DNA of 64,000 nt from Aporrectodea caliginosa (lineage: Eukaryota; Annelida; Clitellata; Crassiclitellata; Lumbricidae): the NCBI GenBank assembly GCA_020284085.1, contig JACEVL010000337.1, forward strand, positions 94,501 to 158,500. Direction: 5' to 3'. Below the pieces are notes generated by a model. It searched no databases and was not told the DNA's origin. It saw only the letters and a list, made by a program, of their open reading frames with translations. The first letter of the stretch is position 1. Every line of letters begins with the position of its first letter. This document shows positions 35,650 through 46,434 of this stretch, one piece after another. The position numbers were made by a program, and so were the translations under genes.

Positions 35650-36800
35650 GAGAATAGATGAGTTTTTAAGTTTGATTTAAATTGGGTAACAGATGAACAT
35701 TGATGGATTGTAGCTGGGAGACTGTTCCATTCTCTCGGTCCGGAGACAGCAAAAGCACGATTTCAAAACTTCCTCTTGGTGTGAAGAACGGTAAAGCCTC
35801 CGCTCGTGGCCGATCTGAGTCCTCTAGGATTTGAAGCTATCGTTCTTCATATTTGACTGTATTTCATTTGAACTTCTGCTTGTTTGTTTGATGGAACCAA
35901 TTAAATGCGTGATACAGAGGCTCAAACCCCTCTGTCGGTTTGTGACCTTTTTATTATTATTATCCATCTAGTTTAACTTGCGGGAATCTTGATTGAGCCA
36001 CAGGCTAAATAGTCAAATCTTGCGACGACTAGTTCGATCACTTACAATCATTCAATCGTCGTGAAACTTGGCATATAGACTCGCCCTAGCACACACTTCA
36101 TTCTATCAAAATTTCACCTCCCCCAAAAAGGCTAGCTTATAGAATCGGGGACTAAACTTTTCGAATCGGGGAATTTTTCCGATACGGAGCGTTGTACAGC
36201 GTTGTGATTGGCCGCAACAGATACGGGTGCGCTGCCTCATTAAACGGACGCTATGTTGTAAAATGAACGCGACTATATATTTGTAGAGGTAACTGCTTCG
36301 TAAGACGCATTATAGGATACTAGATGGATATAGTAAAAAACTTTGTTTTTACGGGCTGTATTTTATTATTCAGTCATATTCTACAGTTAATCTGCTTCGA
36401 AATACTATTTGACAGAATGAAAATATCTATTTTCTAACTGGAGTTATCTTCGTTTTATTCTTTCATTAGTATAGAGTGAGAAAATCGAATAAAAAGTTTC
36501 GGAATATTCGTGTCATCAAAGTCCTCAGCAACCATTACTTGATTATAGGCCTACTGCAATTTTGCTTGGCAATAAAGGACTATATACTGTATCAAATAAA
36601 GCAAACGGCATCAAAATGGGATGACTACTTTGCAAATTATGACAACTTAATAGGTAACTGCTGAATTGAAGAATATTCTTTTTTTCCCATCTCGCCTATA
36701 ATTTTCAGCTTCTAGCTCAATATCTAGGAAGCGACAAGTTATGAGTTTTGAGCCCCGGCGTCACATTTATGGGTTTGAGCCGTTTGGCTACGGTTTAATA

Positions 36801-36838
<38 letters not shown>

Positions 36839-37200
36839 ATATATATATTATTTATATAGTATAAATGCATGAATGTATGTGTATGTTATTATGTGTGTAT
36901 GTACGTAAGTATGTATACATGCATATGAATTTCTCATGCTTTGGCGCTATGCAATTGCGATTGCAATGCGATTCCTCGTGAGAGATAGACTACATGTAGA
37001 AGCCTTACTTCAGTCTGTAGACGGTGTGCATCCACTAAACATTGCCAAGCAACATATCGGCCACTACGTTGTCAGACTCAAACATTATTTTCAGTCCGAC
37101 ACTTCAAATTGTCGCTATCATTAAAGTCAGCAATTAGATTACAACATTATTATAAAAGAATATAATATAGATTGGATTTGATCACATTACAAAACTGTTC
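35650..37200. other. No gene recognised; (TA)n at 36800-36860
   Basis: AT-rich complex sequence with short frames only. A tttggcgctatgcaattgcg SINE-tail-like motif is at 36938. Confidence 0.4.
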
Positions 37201-37207
37201 TTTTTGA

Positions 37208-37263
37208 GCGCGTTGGAGTCGGGAGCGCCTCTGAGTAGTTTCCTTGAAGGGGCGCTATATAAA
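37208..37263 (+). repeat. SINE A tail fragment (sense)
   Basis: gttggagtcgggagcgcctc, then tgagtagtttccttgaaggg and gcgctatataaattc, matches the tail at 44728-44775. Confidence 0.7.
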
Positions 37264-37540
37264 TTCCCGAATGAACGAATGAATTAGATTAGATGTTATT
37301 ATATATAGGCCTAATTGAATCCATAGAGAACACGATCGTAGCAGTGTACTTCTCATCGTCACAAATTCATTATTTGGCTTTTGACACGTGAAAACGTCGG
37401 CTTAGTGAACGCAGTTACGCAGTGATGACGTTTCAGTTTGTCGCTGTTTCACTAAGAAAAGACGCTGTATTAATTAGTAAATGCTGTCGAATAATGGAGA
37501 ATCCCTGTGGCCTGCAGGCAGACAATAATATCGCCTTTGA

Positions 37541-37980
37541 GGTCGTCCATTAATTATGTCAACAAAATAGGGGAGGGGGTTTGAAAAAGTTTGACAGTTG
37601 TTGACAGGGGGGGGAGGGGTTCGGTACAATTTGACGTCAACAAATTTTTTCCAATGAATCAACACAGACCCTTCAAAATGGTAGCGAAAACATTAAGTAA
37701 CGCTAAAAATGTAGCCTATAATTGCTTAATGTTTAATACTACTAAAAAACTGGTAATAAACTAAACTCATATTTTGAAATTCGAGATTGCATTTTTTAGT
37801 GTAAAAATTTTTTTGAAAATGATTCTACATGTATTGAGCCATTGTGTTTGTTTTTGTAGGGAGGGGGGGTTCTGGGATTGTTGACATAATTTTTAGGGGT
37901 CCGTCAATGTTTGACAGTTGTTGACAAGGGGGAGGGGTCAAAAACTACCTAAAATGTGTTGACATAATTAATGGACGACC
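37541..37980. mobile_element. MITE (440 bp) with perfect 24-bp TIRs
   Basis: The termini 37541-37564 and 37957-37980 are exact reverse complements beginning ggtcgtccattaattatgtc. Flanks cctttga and cctttcg share only the first five bases, so the target duplication is unclear and the superfamily is not assigned. Internally a direct repeat of tttgacagttgttgaca plus a G run occurs at 37589-37620 and 37909-37938. No coding capacity. Confidence 0.85.
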
Positions 37981-37999
37981 CCTTTCGCAACAATAATTA

Positions 38000-38520
38000 G
38001 TCAATAGTTTGCCACTACAGCATGTCTATAGTCCAAAGAGGTCGAATGAAGCCTGACACAATTAAGACACAATGGCTGGTGGAAATACGATATGGCATAA
38101 TTATAGTAACGCGGGTTGGTTGTAACAGCAGTTATCTATACGAAATTAAAAGGCAAAGAACCGGTCTAAGTAGCTTAGCAGACGCGTCGTATCGTTTACA
38201 ATTCTATTTTCGTTCTTTTGTGTTTTCAGACAAAAGTTTGACACGAAAAGTAAGTTTTTTATGTTTACTTTTTCGTCATAGATATTTTCAGTTGCAGTAG
38301 TTCATTTAAAAGCATTTTATGCTTGATTGCAAGTAATGTAAATGGCCTTGCAGGATCTAATTATAGCTACGCTTTTACAACCTGTACTACTGCAATAATA
38401 ATTAAAATAATGGTTCTATGTTCATGATACACGATATTGCCTATTTAGATACGATACGATTTTAACAAAAATCTTTTATCCGATCAATCGTCGCGAATTT
38501 GTAGTTAATGTGTATTGCAG
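38000..38520. other. No gene recognised
   Basis: Complex sequence. A short plus frame at 38022-38300 is protein-like in composition but not recognised. Confidence 0.35.
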
Positions 38521-38524
38521 GAAT

Positions 38525-38910
38525 GGGGAATTACAAGAGAAAAACCAATAGAGGAGGAGCGACGCTACAAATAATGAAGAAACATACAGATGTAGTTAGA
38601 CTACTTATAATCATGCCGAAAAATTCAAAGAGAACTTTCCTCAAGTAAAATAATGTAATATAACTCAAACCCAATGAACCTTATAGGGATAAAACCAAAA
38701 GCACAAAAGAAGCTTACCAAGCTTTATCCTTAAAAGCGTGTCCACTTGGAGATGATTATAAAAAAAACAGCCATAACTAAAAGTCTATTAGTTCTCGTTC
38801 GGAAGATGAAGAATGGTTTAATCTGGTTTGTTGTGAACCATGTAAAGCCATAAAAGGAAGAAGGAAGAATAGATTCAGAGAATAAGCTGAACTCACTGGT
38901 CACATGTGGA
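38525..38910 (+). pseudogene. Possible pogo/Tigger-type transposase remnant
   Basis: The frame from 38525 starts MGNYKRKTNRGG, which resembles the N-terminal end of pogo-class transposases and related CENP-B-like proteins. After several stops, a Cys-rich part reads ACPLGDDYKKN and then SEDEEWFNLVCCEPCK, similar to a zinc-finger tail found in some of them. The catalytic DDE domain is missing. The call rests on two short motifs. Confidence 0.3.
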
Positions 38911-39385
38911 CGGCTTTTATGGAAGTAGGCTATACGAGTGCCATAACTGTGATTCAGATAATTCAGATTGACAAAAACGCTTCAGAATTCAGGTGTATCA
39001 CATGTTTTAGTACTGAACGCAAAAATCGAGAATATGCATGTTTTACATTAAATGCAGCTTTTTCAACATATCCCACTATTGACGGTTGTTTTTATAAACA
39101 ACACAGGCATGGGGCTGGTTTTCACACTCTGGCTGTGCTTGTTTTTATCAAATTTTCTCTGAATGTGCGAGAGCAATATAATCCAATATTTTGCCACCTA
39201 CTGAGAACTTGATAAAGAAGCCAATGACTCCTATTTCAAAACAAATAATGACGCTTTAATTTGTTTTCAAGTCAAGAATTGGCTGAAATTGTTACTTCTA
39301 ACCCCGTTCTCCCCTATCCAATCTATATGTAGAGACTGTCAGCTGCCAGACAATATGTGCCTGGAGTCATTCTCTAAATATATGT
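38911..39385. other. No gene recognised
   Basis: Complex sequence followed by a (TA)n tract at 39392-39430. Confidence 0.4.
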
Positions 39386-39390
39386 ATCTG

Positions 39391-39430
<40 letters not shown>

Positions 39431-39509
39431 CCGATACATACATACACACAAACACACATGCATACACACATAATGCAAACATACAGATAACTATGCACGC
39501 ATGTCTATT

Positions 39510-39660
39510 CATGGGCGTATTAAGGGGTGGTTTTACGGGTTCAAAACTACCCAAATAAATGCATTACTGTTGGTAAAAACAAAAAATGTAGAAAAATACG
39601 ACAATTTCCTTTGGAAACCACCCCTCCCCCGAAAACTTAAAACCTCTTACTATGCCCCTG
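39510..39660. mobile_element. Short hAT-type MITE (151 bp)
   Basis: Flanking octamers tgtctatt (39502-39509) and tgactatt (39661-39668) match at 7 of 8. The ends are catgggcgtattaag at the left and caggggcatagtaag read inward from the right, like the 33997-34375 element. It is probably a deletion derivative of the same or a sister family. Confidence 0.75.
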
Positions 39661-39679
39661 TGACTATTACGTGCAAACA

Positions 39680-40260
39680 TAAAGGCAAAACGAATATTAT
39701 GTATAGCAAAATACATACACGAACAAACATTCAAACATACATGATACTTAGGTAGATACTCACGTACAAACACACAGGCGTACTCACATACACATATGTA
39801 GACCTACGTAAATGCATACGTATGTACATATCCAGACATAGATACTTACATGCATATGCACGGCATTGCACGTTCACACATACATACACACAGTCACACA
39901 CATGCATGCATACGTAGTTAGACGCACTCATACACACATACATACATATACACTCAGGTAGACATACACATACCCACACATGCATACATACGTAAGGCCG
40001 TTAGTGCATGCCTACGTATTACGGCGCCATATAAATTGTCGTAATTATTATTATACGTACGCTCGAACATACATACTTTTAAACTAGACACGAGTTTGGT
40101 TGAGCTTTTCTTGAGGAGGAACCTATAACAATACATACATACATACACACATTCACACACATGCATACTTAGATGGACACACACACATACACGCACCCAT
40201 ACATACAACAACATGCACACATACATGGGGCCATACGTGCGTGCGTGCACGTACATACGT
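39680..40260. repeat. Degenerate ACAT/CACA tract
   Basis: Interrupted cacatacata-type sequence. A ttacggcgccatataaattg SINE-tail motif is at 40019. Confidence 0.75.
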
Positions 40261-40394
40261 GAGCACCGTCAAGTTCTGCTAATCCGTCGGTCTCCTTTGC
40301 AGAGCGACGCTGGATATAAAATCCTTCTTAATGAGACGTCGACCGGTTAAAATACAGGTCTCGCTTTGTCCTCTAATCCGGATTGAATTGATTG

Positions 40395-40785
40395 CAGGGT
40401 CTACTTGCCTGTGGAAGAGGAGGAGGACGAAGAGTAATCCCTTTGTCGTGGTATGGCATGACAGAGCACCGGTAGACAGAAGACCACGGTCATCGCTACT
40501 CTGAGGAGGGCCCGGCTGATGAGGAGAGCTGCTACCCGGCTCGCAGAGACATCCATCAATGCTAACGAAGACCGGCTAAAAAGATGCGGAACGACGACGG
40601 TTGCAGAAGCAGGAGAATTAGATGTTGTTAGGAGGACGACGCCGGCGGATGACCGTTGTTATAGGAGGCAGAAGACGCGATGCTGCGGCTGCTGCTGCGG
40701 CATCAAAGCAGATGAACGCTCCGAGATGTATTCCGATCAGAGATTGCTTCCGGAAATGCAAATGACAGTCCGCACACGGCTTATG
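40395..40785 (+). other. GC-rich complex patch with an open frame
   Basis: The frame starting at 40519 runs through unique sequence (RRAATRLAETSINANEDRLK to TRCCGCCCGIKADERSEM) before entering a TCTC/TCTG microsatellite at about 40790. The unique part is GC-rich and CpG-rich, unlike the surroundings. No domain is recognised. It may be an exon or an old insertion. Confidence 0.3.
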
Positions 40786-40789
40786 TATT

Positions 40790-40946
40790 TGTCTCTCTCT
40801 CTCTCTCTGTCTCTTTCTCTTTCTGTCTGTCTGTCTGTCTGTCTGTCTCTATCTCTCTCTATCTGGCTTTTGTTGTCGATCTCTCCTCCTCTTTTCTTTC
40901 TCTTTCTTGCTCTTTCTTTCTCTGTCGATGTCACTCTGTCTGTCAC

Positions 40947-40977
<31 letters not shown>

Positions 40978-40990
40978 GCCCGTCCTTCTG
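40790..40990. repeat. (TC)n/(TCTG)n microsatellite
   Basis: Pure TC and TCTG runs separated by degenerate TTTCTC sequence. Polypyrimidine bias continues to about 41280. Confidence 0.9.
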
Positions 40991-41289
40991 TATGTGTAAA
41001 TGTTCGTCTCAATCTTTGTCTTTCCCCTTACTTTTTTCGCACTTTTTTTGTTTCTTCAAATTGTCTCTCTTTTTTCATTTCTTTCGCTTTTTTGATCTTT
41101 CTATATAATTTCCTCGTCCTGTTTTGCTTTTCAGTTTAACTCCTTCTTACCGTCTATCCAAATTCGTCGACTTCTCTATAATTCCACTTACAATTTGTCG
41201 TGTTTTCGTTCACTCCCTCTCTCCCTTCGTCTTTCCCCGAGTCCTTGCATGTCTCGCTCCCTGCGTCTCTTTTTTTATATTCGGACGTA

Positions 41290-41900
41290 ACTTAGTTTTT
41301 ATTCCACCTCATCAGCAGCCAAATCATGACCTATGACAACGACCTCAGAGTTCCTCGGAGTACGTGCAGAACAGCAGATGTCTCTCCTCTAAAGACGAGC
41401 CTTCAGATGCGATCCAGTTGACCAGCTTTAGTTCGATGGACGGAAGGAATTAGAAAAAGAAGACGTCAATGAACCGCAGAAACCACAGCGTCGCTATTAC
41501 CTGCTGATTGTATACAATGTATCGGCGAACGTACCTTATAATTATTGTAGCGCAGTTACTAACCTCACTGACCGCGAGGAGCGCTGCTGTGTCGTCGGAC
41601 CCGAACCTGTTGCGTGGTGGCTGACGAAAACTGGTTCCGAGCAAGCGGCCGCTGGTGCCCTGGTGCATGCACGCGTGCCAGCGCCTTCATGCGCTGCATT
41701 TGTCCTGTGACTGTTTGGAGGGGAGTTAATCGCATCGGATGTGGTAGGAATCAATTGAACGGAATGAACTTTGACTCGGTGTAGTCCAATAATAGAAAAA
41801 ATGACAGCTGAGGAACAGGAAGTTGAAGGACATCGGAAACAGACGGTCGTAAGGGTCTGAAGAAGAAAGAGTGAAAGGGTGGCTGGGTGCTTGGTCGATG
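41290..41900. other. No gene recognised
   Basis: Complex, moderately GC-rich sequence. Frames here continue into the GGAT array and are not credible. Confidence 0.4.
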
Positions 41901-42670
41901 TGCAGGTGGTTACGTGGGTTGGTTGATGAATGGACGGATGGATTAATGATGGATGGATGGGTTGGTGGGTGGGTGGATGAATGGATGAATGAACAGGTGG
42001 ATTGATCATCGACGTATATTACGTCGATTGGATTGATTGATGGATTGATTAATGGATGGATGGATAGATGGACGGACGAATGGATGAGAGGAAGGAGTGG
42101 ATGAACTGGTGGATGAACGGATAGATGAACGGATGAATGGATGGATGGATAGATAGATATATGGATGGATGGATGGATGGATGGATGGATGGATGGATGG
42201 ATGGATGGATGGATGGATGGATGGATGGATGGATGGATGGATGGATGGATGGATGGATGGATGGATGGATGGATGGATGGATGGATGGATGGATGGATGG
42301 ATGGATGGATGGATGGATATGGATGGATGGATGGATGGATGGATGGATGGATGGATGGATGGATGGATGGATGGATGGATGGATGGATGGATGGATGGAT
42401 GGATGGATGGATGGATGGATGGATGGATGGATGGATGGATGGATGGATGGATGGATGGATGGATGGATGGATGGATGGATGGATGGATCTATGATAAATT
42501 GATGGGTGGATGAACGGATATATAAACTGATGGATGGATAGTTTTATGGATGGTAAAATGAATGCATGGATGCATGAACGGGTGGATGGATGGATGAACG
42601 GACGAAGGGATGGATGGATGAACAGATGGATGGATGGCTGCATGGATGGTAGGATGGATGGATGGATCGA
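41900..42670. repeat. (GGAT)n array, ~340 bp pure core
   Basis: The pure core spans about 42160-42487 with one slip at 42318. Degenerate GGTTGAT/GAAC flanks run from 41900 to 42670. SIHP/MDGW frames are artefacts. Confidence 0.97.
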
Positions 42671-42679
42671 CGAACAGAT

Positions 42680-43050
42680 AGGTAACGTAGTGCTAAGTGC
42701 AACTGAATAAGCATGATCAGCCCATTAGCACAAGTTTATGCTCATCCATCTATTTATTCATTCATCCATCCATTCATAATAATAAACACAAGACTGAGTT
42801 CAGACTGACTCATGCTGTCTATCCTTCAAAAACTGCACCAAGACCCTGAGACTGTTTAGCCAAATATGAAGCGTGGCGTCATTGGAAGTGAATATCCGAT
42901 GATGAAAACAGCCAGTTCCAAGAATTGCCAGACGTTTTCCGCTGGGACAAACGGACATTGCATTCTGCCCCCCGCTGTTGCGATGAGATTCAGTTCGTTT
43001 TTGGTTCACTGACGTCTATTGGTGTAGGCGGATTGGTGGGTAAACAAGTG
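42680..43050. other. No gene recognised
   Basis: Unique sequence between two GGAT-type arrays. Confidence 0.4.
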
Positions 43051-43057
43051 GGATTAA

Positions 43058-43435
43058 GTGGATGGATGGATGGGTGGATGGATGGATGGGTGGATGGGTG
43101 GGTGGGTGGGTGGATGGATGAATCTATGGGTGGACGGATTGATGGATGGATGGATGATAGATGGATTGGTAGATGGATGGACGGGTGGATGAATGAATGG
43201 GTGGACGGATGGGTGGGTGGGTGGACTTGGGTGGATGGGTAGATATGGATGGGAATGGATGGATGGATGGATGGATGGATGGATGGATGGATGACGGACG
43301 GACGGACGGACGGACGGACGGACGGACGGACGGACGGATGGACGGACGGATGGACGGACGGACGGATGGATGGATGGATGGATGGATGGATGGATGGATG
43401 GATGGATGGATGGATGTATGGATGGATGGACTAAT
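43058..43435. repeat. (GGAT)n with an internal (GGAC)n block
   Basis: GGAT/GGGT units, then a homogeneous GGAC array at about 43293-43335 mixed with GGAT, then GGAT again. Confidence 0.97.
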
Positions 43436-43779
43436 GATCTCTGAATGTGACTAAATCTATCACAGATTCGCGCGTATCCATCTGTTTTGCTTCCGCTTTC
43501 GCTGCGTTGTGACAAAAGCCTTGCTAACACAGACGAACATAGGTGACATGAGACTTGAATGGTGACGCCGCTTTCTGTCTTTCTCTCTCAGGTTCTGAAT
43601 GATGAATGAGCGAAAACGGAAGCAGAACTTCCGATTGAGGTGGACATAATGAAATGAGGAGACTTTGCACGCCTCTTAAAAACTCCGAATGACGTAAAGA
43701 TTTACTCATGGGAGTCAGCCTGCTGGACGCAGATTGGATATAAGCATACATACATAGATGCATGCTTACATGTATGCAC

Positions 43780-44047
43780 CAGAGCTCGAGGGTATGCGTA
43801 CCCTAAAATAGAATACGTTAAAATACGTACCTACCTTTCAAAAAATAGAATACGCGTATGGTACCTATCATACACGACAATTTTATTTATGGTTTGTTTG
43901 CTGAAATTATATTGAACATTCTTATAATGAGCAATGACGTGGTTAACGTATTTTTGTATTGTTTACGTACCCTAAAATAGGGTACGTTAAAAAACGTACG
44001 TACCTTTCAAAAAATAGAATACGTATGGTACGTACCCTCGAGCTTTG
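43780..44047. mobile_element. hAT-type MITE (268 bp)
   Basis: Flanking octamers gtatgcac (43772-43779) and gtttgcac (44048-44055) match at 7 of 8. The terminal inverted repeats are cagagctcgagggta and caaagctcgagggta. Subterminal blocks (taccctaaaatag, cctttcaaaaaatagaatac) occur twice, so it is internally repetitive. Confidence 0.85.
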
Positions 44048-44055
44048 GTTTGCAC

Positions 44056-44320
44056 AATGTAATGCATACGCACTTACGTACGTGCGTGCATATATCTATT
44101 TGGGACATAGTAGCGGAAAGTACTGAGGCGGCTGTTGTAAGGACCTTGAACAAAACCTTCACTCACCATTGCCCAGCGTTATCCATTGATGCTTATTCAT
44201 CGGATAATAGCACTTAATAAATACATAATAACATATAATAATGATTACAACAAAAAAGAACAACACTAACAAAAACAACAACAATAATGCGTACTAATAA
44301 TAATAATAATAAGACTTGCA
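44056..44320. other. No gene recognised
   Basis: AT-rich sequence ending in AAC/AAT-rich tracts. Confidence 0.4.
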
Positions 44321-44321
44321 T

Positions 44322-44397
44322 ACATATATATATATATATACATACATACATACATACATACATACATACATACATACACATACATACATACATACAT
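44322..44397. repeat. (TA)n and (ACAT)n microsatellite
   Basis: Two adjoining simple arrays directly before a SINE head. Confidence 0.95.
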
Positions 44398-44399
44398 CC

Positions 44400-44545
44400 T
44401 GAGGGCCGAGTGGGTTGTAGCCTGCTCGTCACGCCGGCGCCCCGGGTTCGCTTCCCGGTCGGGTCGGTTTATCAGAGATTAATTTCTCGGATCTTTTGCG
44501 GGTGGCTCGGTCGCATTATAAACGTGAGTACAATACAACACACAA
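44400..44545 (+). mobile_element. tRNA-derived SINE (family C)
   Basis: The head gggccgagtgggttgtagcc (A-box-like) and ccgggttcgcttcccgg (B box with a paired T stem) are well preserved. The body (gattaatttctcggatcttt) ends in cgcattataaacg followed by a short acaatacaacacacaatac tail. It differs in body from family A, which follows 25 bp downstream. Confidence 0.8.
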
Positions 44546-44567
44546 TACAACACATCACAATACAACT

Positions 44568-44779
44568 GGGGCGCGGTGGTGTAGGGGTATGTTCGGTGCC
44601 TTGCAGCTGGAGGGTTGCGGGTTCGAATCCACCTCAAAGTCGCCCGCGTTGGGACCCTGGGCAAGTCCTTCACTCGCAATTGCTCACGCGCTTCGGCGTG
44701 AAACTCCGATTCAGCGTTCGCGCAGTAGTCGGGAGCGCCTCTGAATGGGAAATCTGGTAGGGGCGCTATAACAAGTGTT
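44568..44779 (+). mobile_element. tRNA-derived SINE family A, full length
   Basis: It has the head gggcgcggtggtgtaggggt, a B box in gcgggttcgaatccacc, the middle ggcaagtccttcactcgcaa, and the tail gtcgggagcgcctctgaatg then ggggcgctataacaagtg. A (CAATA)n tail follows (44780-44835). This is the reference copy for the antisense copy at 5473-5677 and for the copy split by the Polinton-like element at 45612. Confidence 0.9.
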
Positions 44780-44873
44780 CAAATACAATACAATACAATA
44801 CAATACAATACAATACAATACAATAGAATACAATACATACATACATACATGCATGCATACATACATACATGCA

Positions 44874-44905
<32 letters not shown>

Positions 44906-44940
44906 CATACATACATACATACATACATACATGCATACAT
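44780..44940. repeat. (CAATA)n SINE tail then (ACAT)n
   Basis: About ten CAATA units continue the SINE. A tetranucleotide array with GCAT interruptions follows. Confidence 0.95.
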
Positions 44941-44944
44941 GAAC

Positions 44945-45235
44945 AGAACTGCTTTTCGTCCTCTGTTCCATTGCGTCCTCTTCATATACATCGGAGGTCA
45001 CACATGGTAGATGCCTGTGTCTGTCATTCAATCTGAGATAAAAAGGCGTTTGACGTCCGCCTCACAGGAAGCAGTTGCTTTCCCGAGCGATTGCTTTGCT
45101 TTCCACAAAGCCGCCGTCATCCGATGAAGCAGCTCCAATAACAGCTGTATCATCTGCCGCAGTTGTGCATTAACAGCCAGAATCCATCGATTGCTTATAA
45201 AGGCGTCGAAGGGAACAGCTTTTTTCTATGCGCAT
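44945..45235. other. No gene recognised
   Basis: Short unique spacer. Confidence 0.4.
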
Positions 45236-45237
45236 AA

Positions 45238-45573
45238 AATAGGGTAGAGTACCCAAGGGTGAGCACCTTAAGGAAATTTTGAAATTGTCGGAAACTGATT
45301 AAGTGAAACAGGTTTCTGATACCTGCCAGAGGTAGATACAATGAATGTCTATACAACAAATATGCATTATATTTAAAAATCATGGACATTATATTTTTTT
45401 AATTAAAATAAAATTTTGAAAAATGTGCTCACATTAGGGTACCCGAACTAAATGTGAGCACACCTTGGTTTCTAATGTGAGCATCCGTGCTCACCTTTGG
45501 ACTACCAGATTTAACTGTGAGCACAGGTAAACTTCAATAAGGAAATAGGTCTACTAATTAAGTACCCTATGCA
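45238..45573. repeat. AT-rich segment with clustered gtgagcac motifs, possible MITE
   Basis: Six gtgagca/tgctcac sites in both orientations lie at about 45259, 45425, 45453, 45477, 45487 and 45517. The segment is bounded by atagggta (left) and its complement taccctat (right). No target duplication is clear, so the transposon reading is tentative. Confidence 0.4.
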
Positions 45574-45611
45574 GGGTGGTCGCATATTGCAGACAGGTTA
45601 TATACCCGATA

Positions 45612-45673
45612 CTTATTGTTATAGCGCCCCTTCAAGATTTCTACTCAGAGGCGCTCCCGACTACAGCGCGGAC
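45612..45673 (-). mobile_element. SINE A (antisense), left part, split by the Polinton-like insertion
   Basis: ttgttatagcgccccttcaa through gctcccgactacagcgcgga matches 5475-5528. The SINE resumes at 54959 with actgaatcggagtttcac, exactly as in the uninterrupted copy. Confidence 0.9.
45668..45673. other. 6-bp target-site duplication (left)
   Basis: gcggac directly precedes the 5'-AG end of the element. The same hexamer follows its right end at 54953-54958. Confidence 0.95.
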
Positions 45674-46086
45674 AGTAGTGTAACTACTATTACTTCTAGA
45701 GTCAATCCATCAGGAGCGACTATTACTTCTAGAGTCAATCCATCAGGAGCGACTATTACTTCTAGAGTCAATCCATCAGGAGCGACTATTACTTCTAGAG
45801 TCAATCCATCAGGAGCGACTATTACTTCTAGAGTCAATCCATCAGGAGCGACTATTACTTCTAGAGTCAATCCATCAGGAGCGACTATTACTTCTAGAGT
45901 CAATCCATCAGGAGCGACTATTACTTCTAGAGCCAATCCATCAGGAGCGACTATGTCTTTAACGGCCACTTTTTTGGCGGGTATAGGTACGTATAGAGTA
46001 TACATATTTTTATTTTTATAGTCTTGAAACCGACTATTAGTTTAAGCGCCAACTCAAAGTTAAAATGACATCATACAGCCCAGCCC
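45674..46086 (+). repeat. Left terminal inverted repeat (413 bp)
   Basis: Matches the reverse complement of 54573-54952 throughout, apart from one extra 33-bp unit (413 against 380 bp). Beyond 46086, weaker similarity to the other arm (acaataagagaa, ggctttgcata) continues for about 60 bp. Confidence 0.95.
45689..45952 (+). repeat. 33-bp tandem array in left TIR, 8 copies
   Basis: The unit is attacttctagagtcaatcc plus atcaggagcgact. Seven copies are identical; the innermost has gagcc for gagtc. Because 33 is a multiple of three, both strands stay open and give an 11-residue repeat frame, which I treat as an artefact. Confidence 0.97.
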
Positions 46087-46434
46087 TCATCAACAATAAG
46101 AGAACTATATTACGGGCACCATACCAATTCGGCTTTGCATATCAGTGAGGCTTACCCTAGTGCTAATCAGGCAGACAATGAGCTTTAAATAAGTAATGAC
46201 AAACACGAAGTCTGTATTTTGACGAGTTTTTAAGCACAAGCAATTCATAAAACATAAAAGTTATGAGTCTCTATTCATAGATAAAATATTAAGCAAAGTT
46301 TGGTGAATAATAATACTAGCTAGAAGAAGCACATTTTCCAAAATAATCATTGAAACAAACAAGTCAAAAAGAAATAAGGCTCTGTGTTCCTGAATAAAAT
46401 ATTAAGATATACATAGTTAAATGTGCAATAGTTA
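46087..46434. other. Non-coding left arm of the element
   Basis: AT-rich sequence between the left TIR and the polymerase stop codon. No frame or motif is seen. The first minus-strand AATAAA-type signal I find downstream of the gene is inside the TIR near 46009-46015. Confidence 0.5.

Noticed and set aside
41726..42643. 305-residue SIHP-repeat protein
   Set aside because: Translation of a (GGAT)n array on the minus strand. Similar frames occur in every register.
44400..44470. Functional tRNA gene
   Set aside because: The T stem-loop is good, but there is no matching acceptor stem or clean anticodon arm. It is the head of a SINE with an A-rich tail.
45569..46021. Repeat protein with an 11-residue unit (TITSRVNPSGA) and its mirror on the other strand
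   Set aside because: The 33-bp TIR unit is a multiple of three, so both strands stay open automatically. The same frame appears in both TIRs, and the left one starts outside the element in the SINE region.
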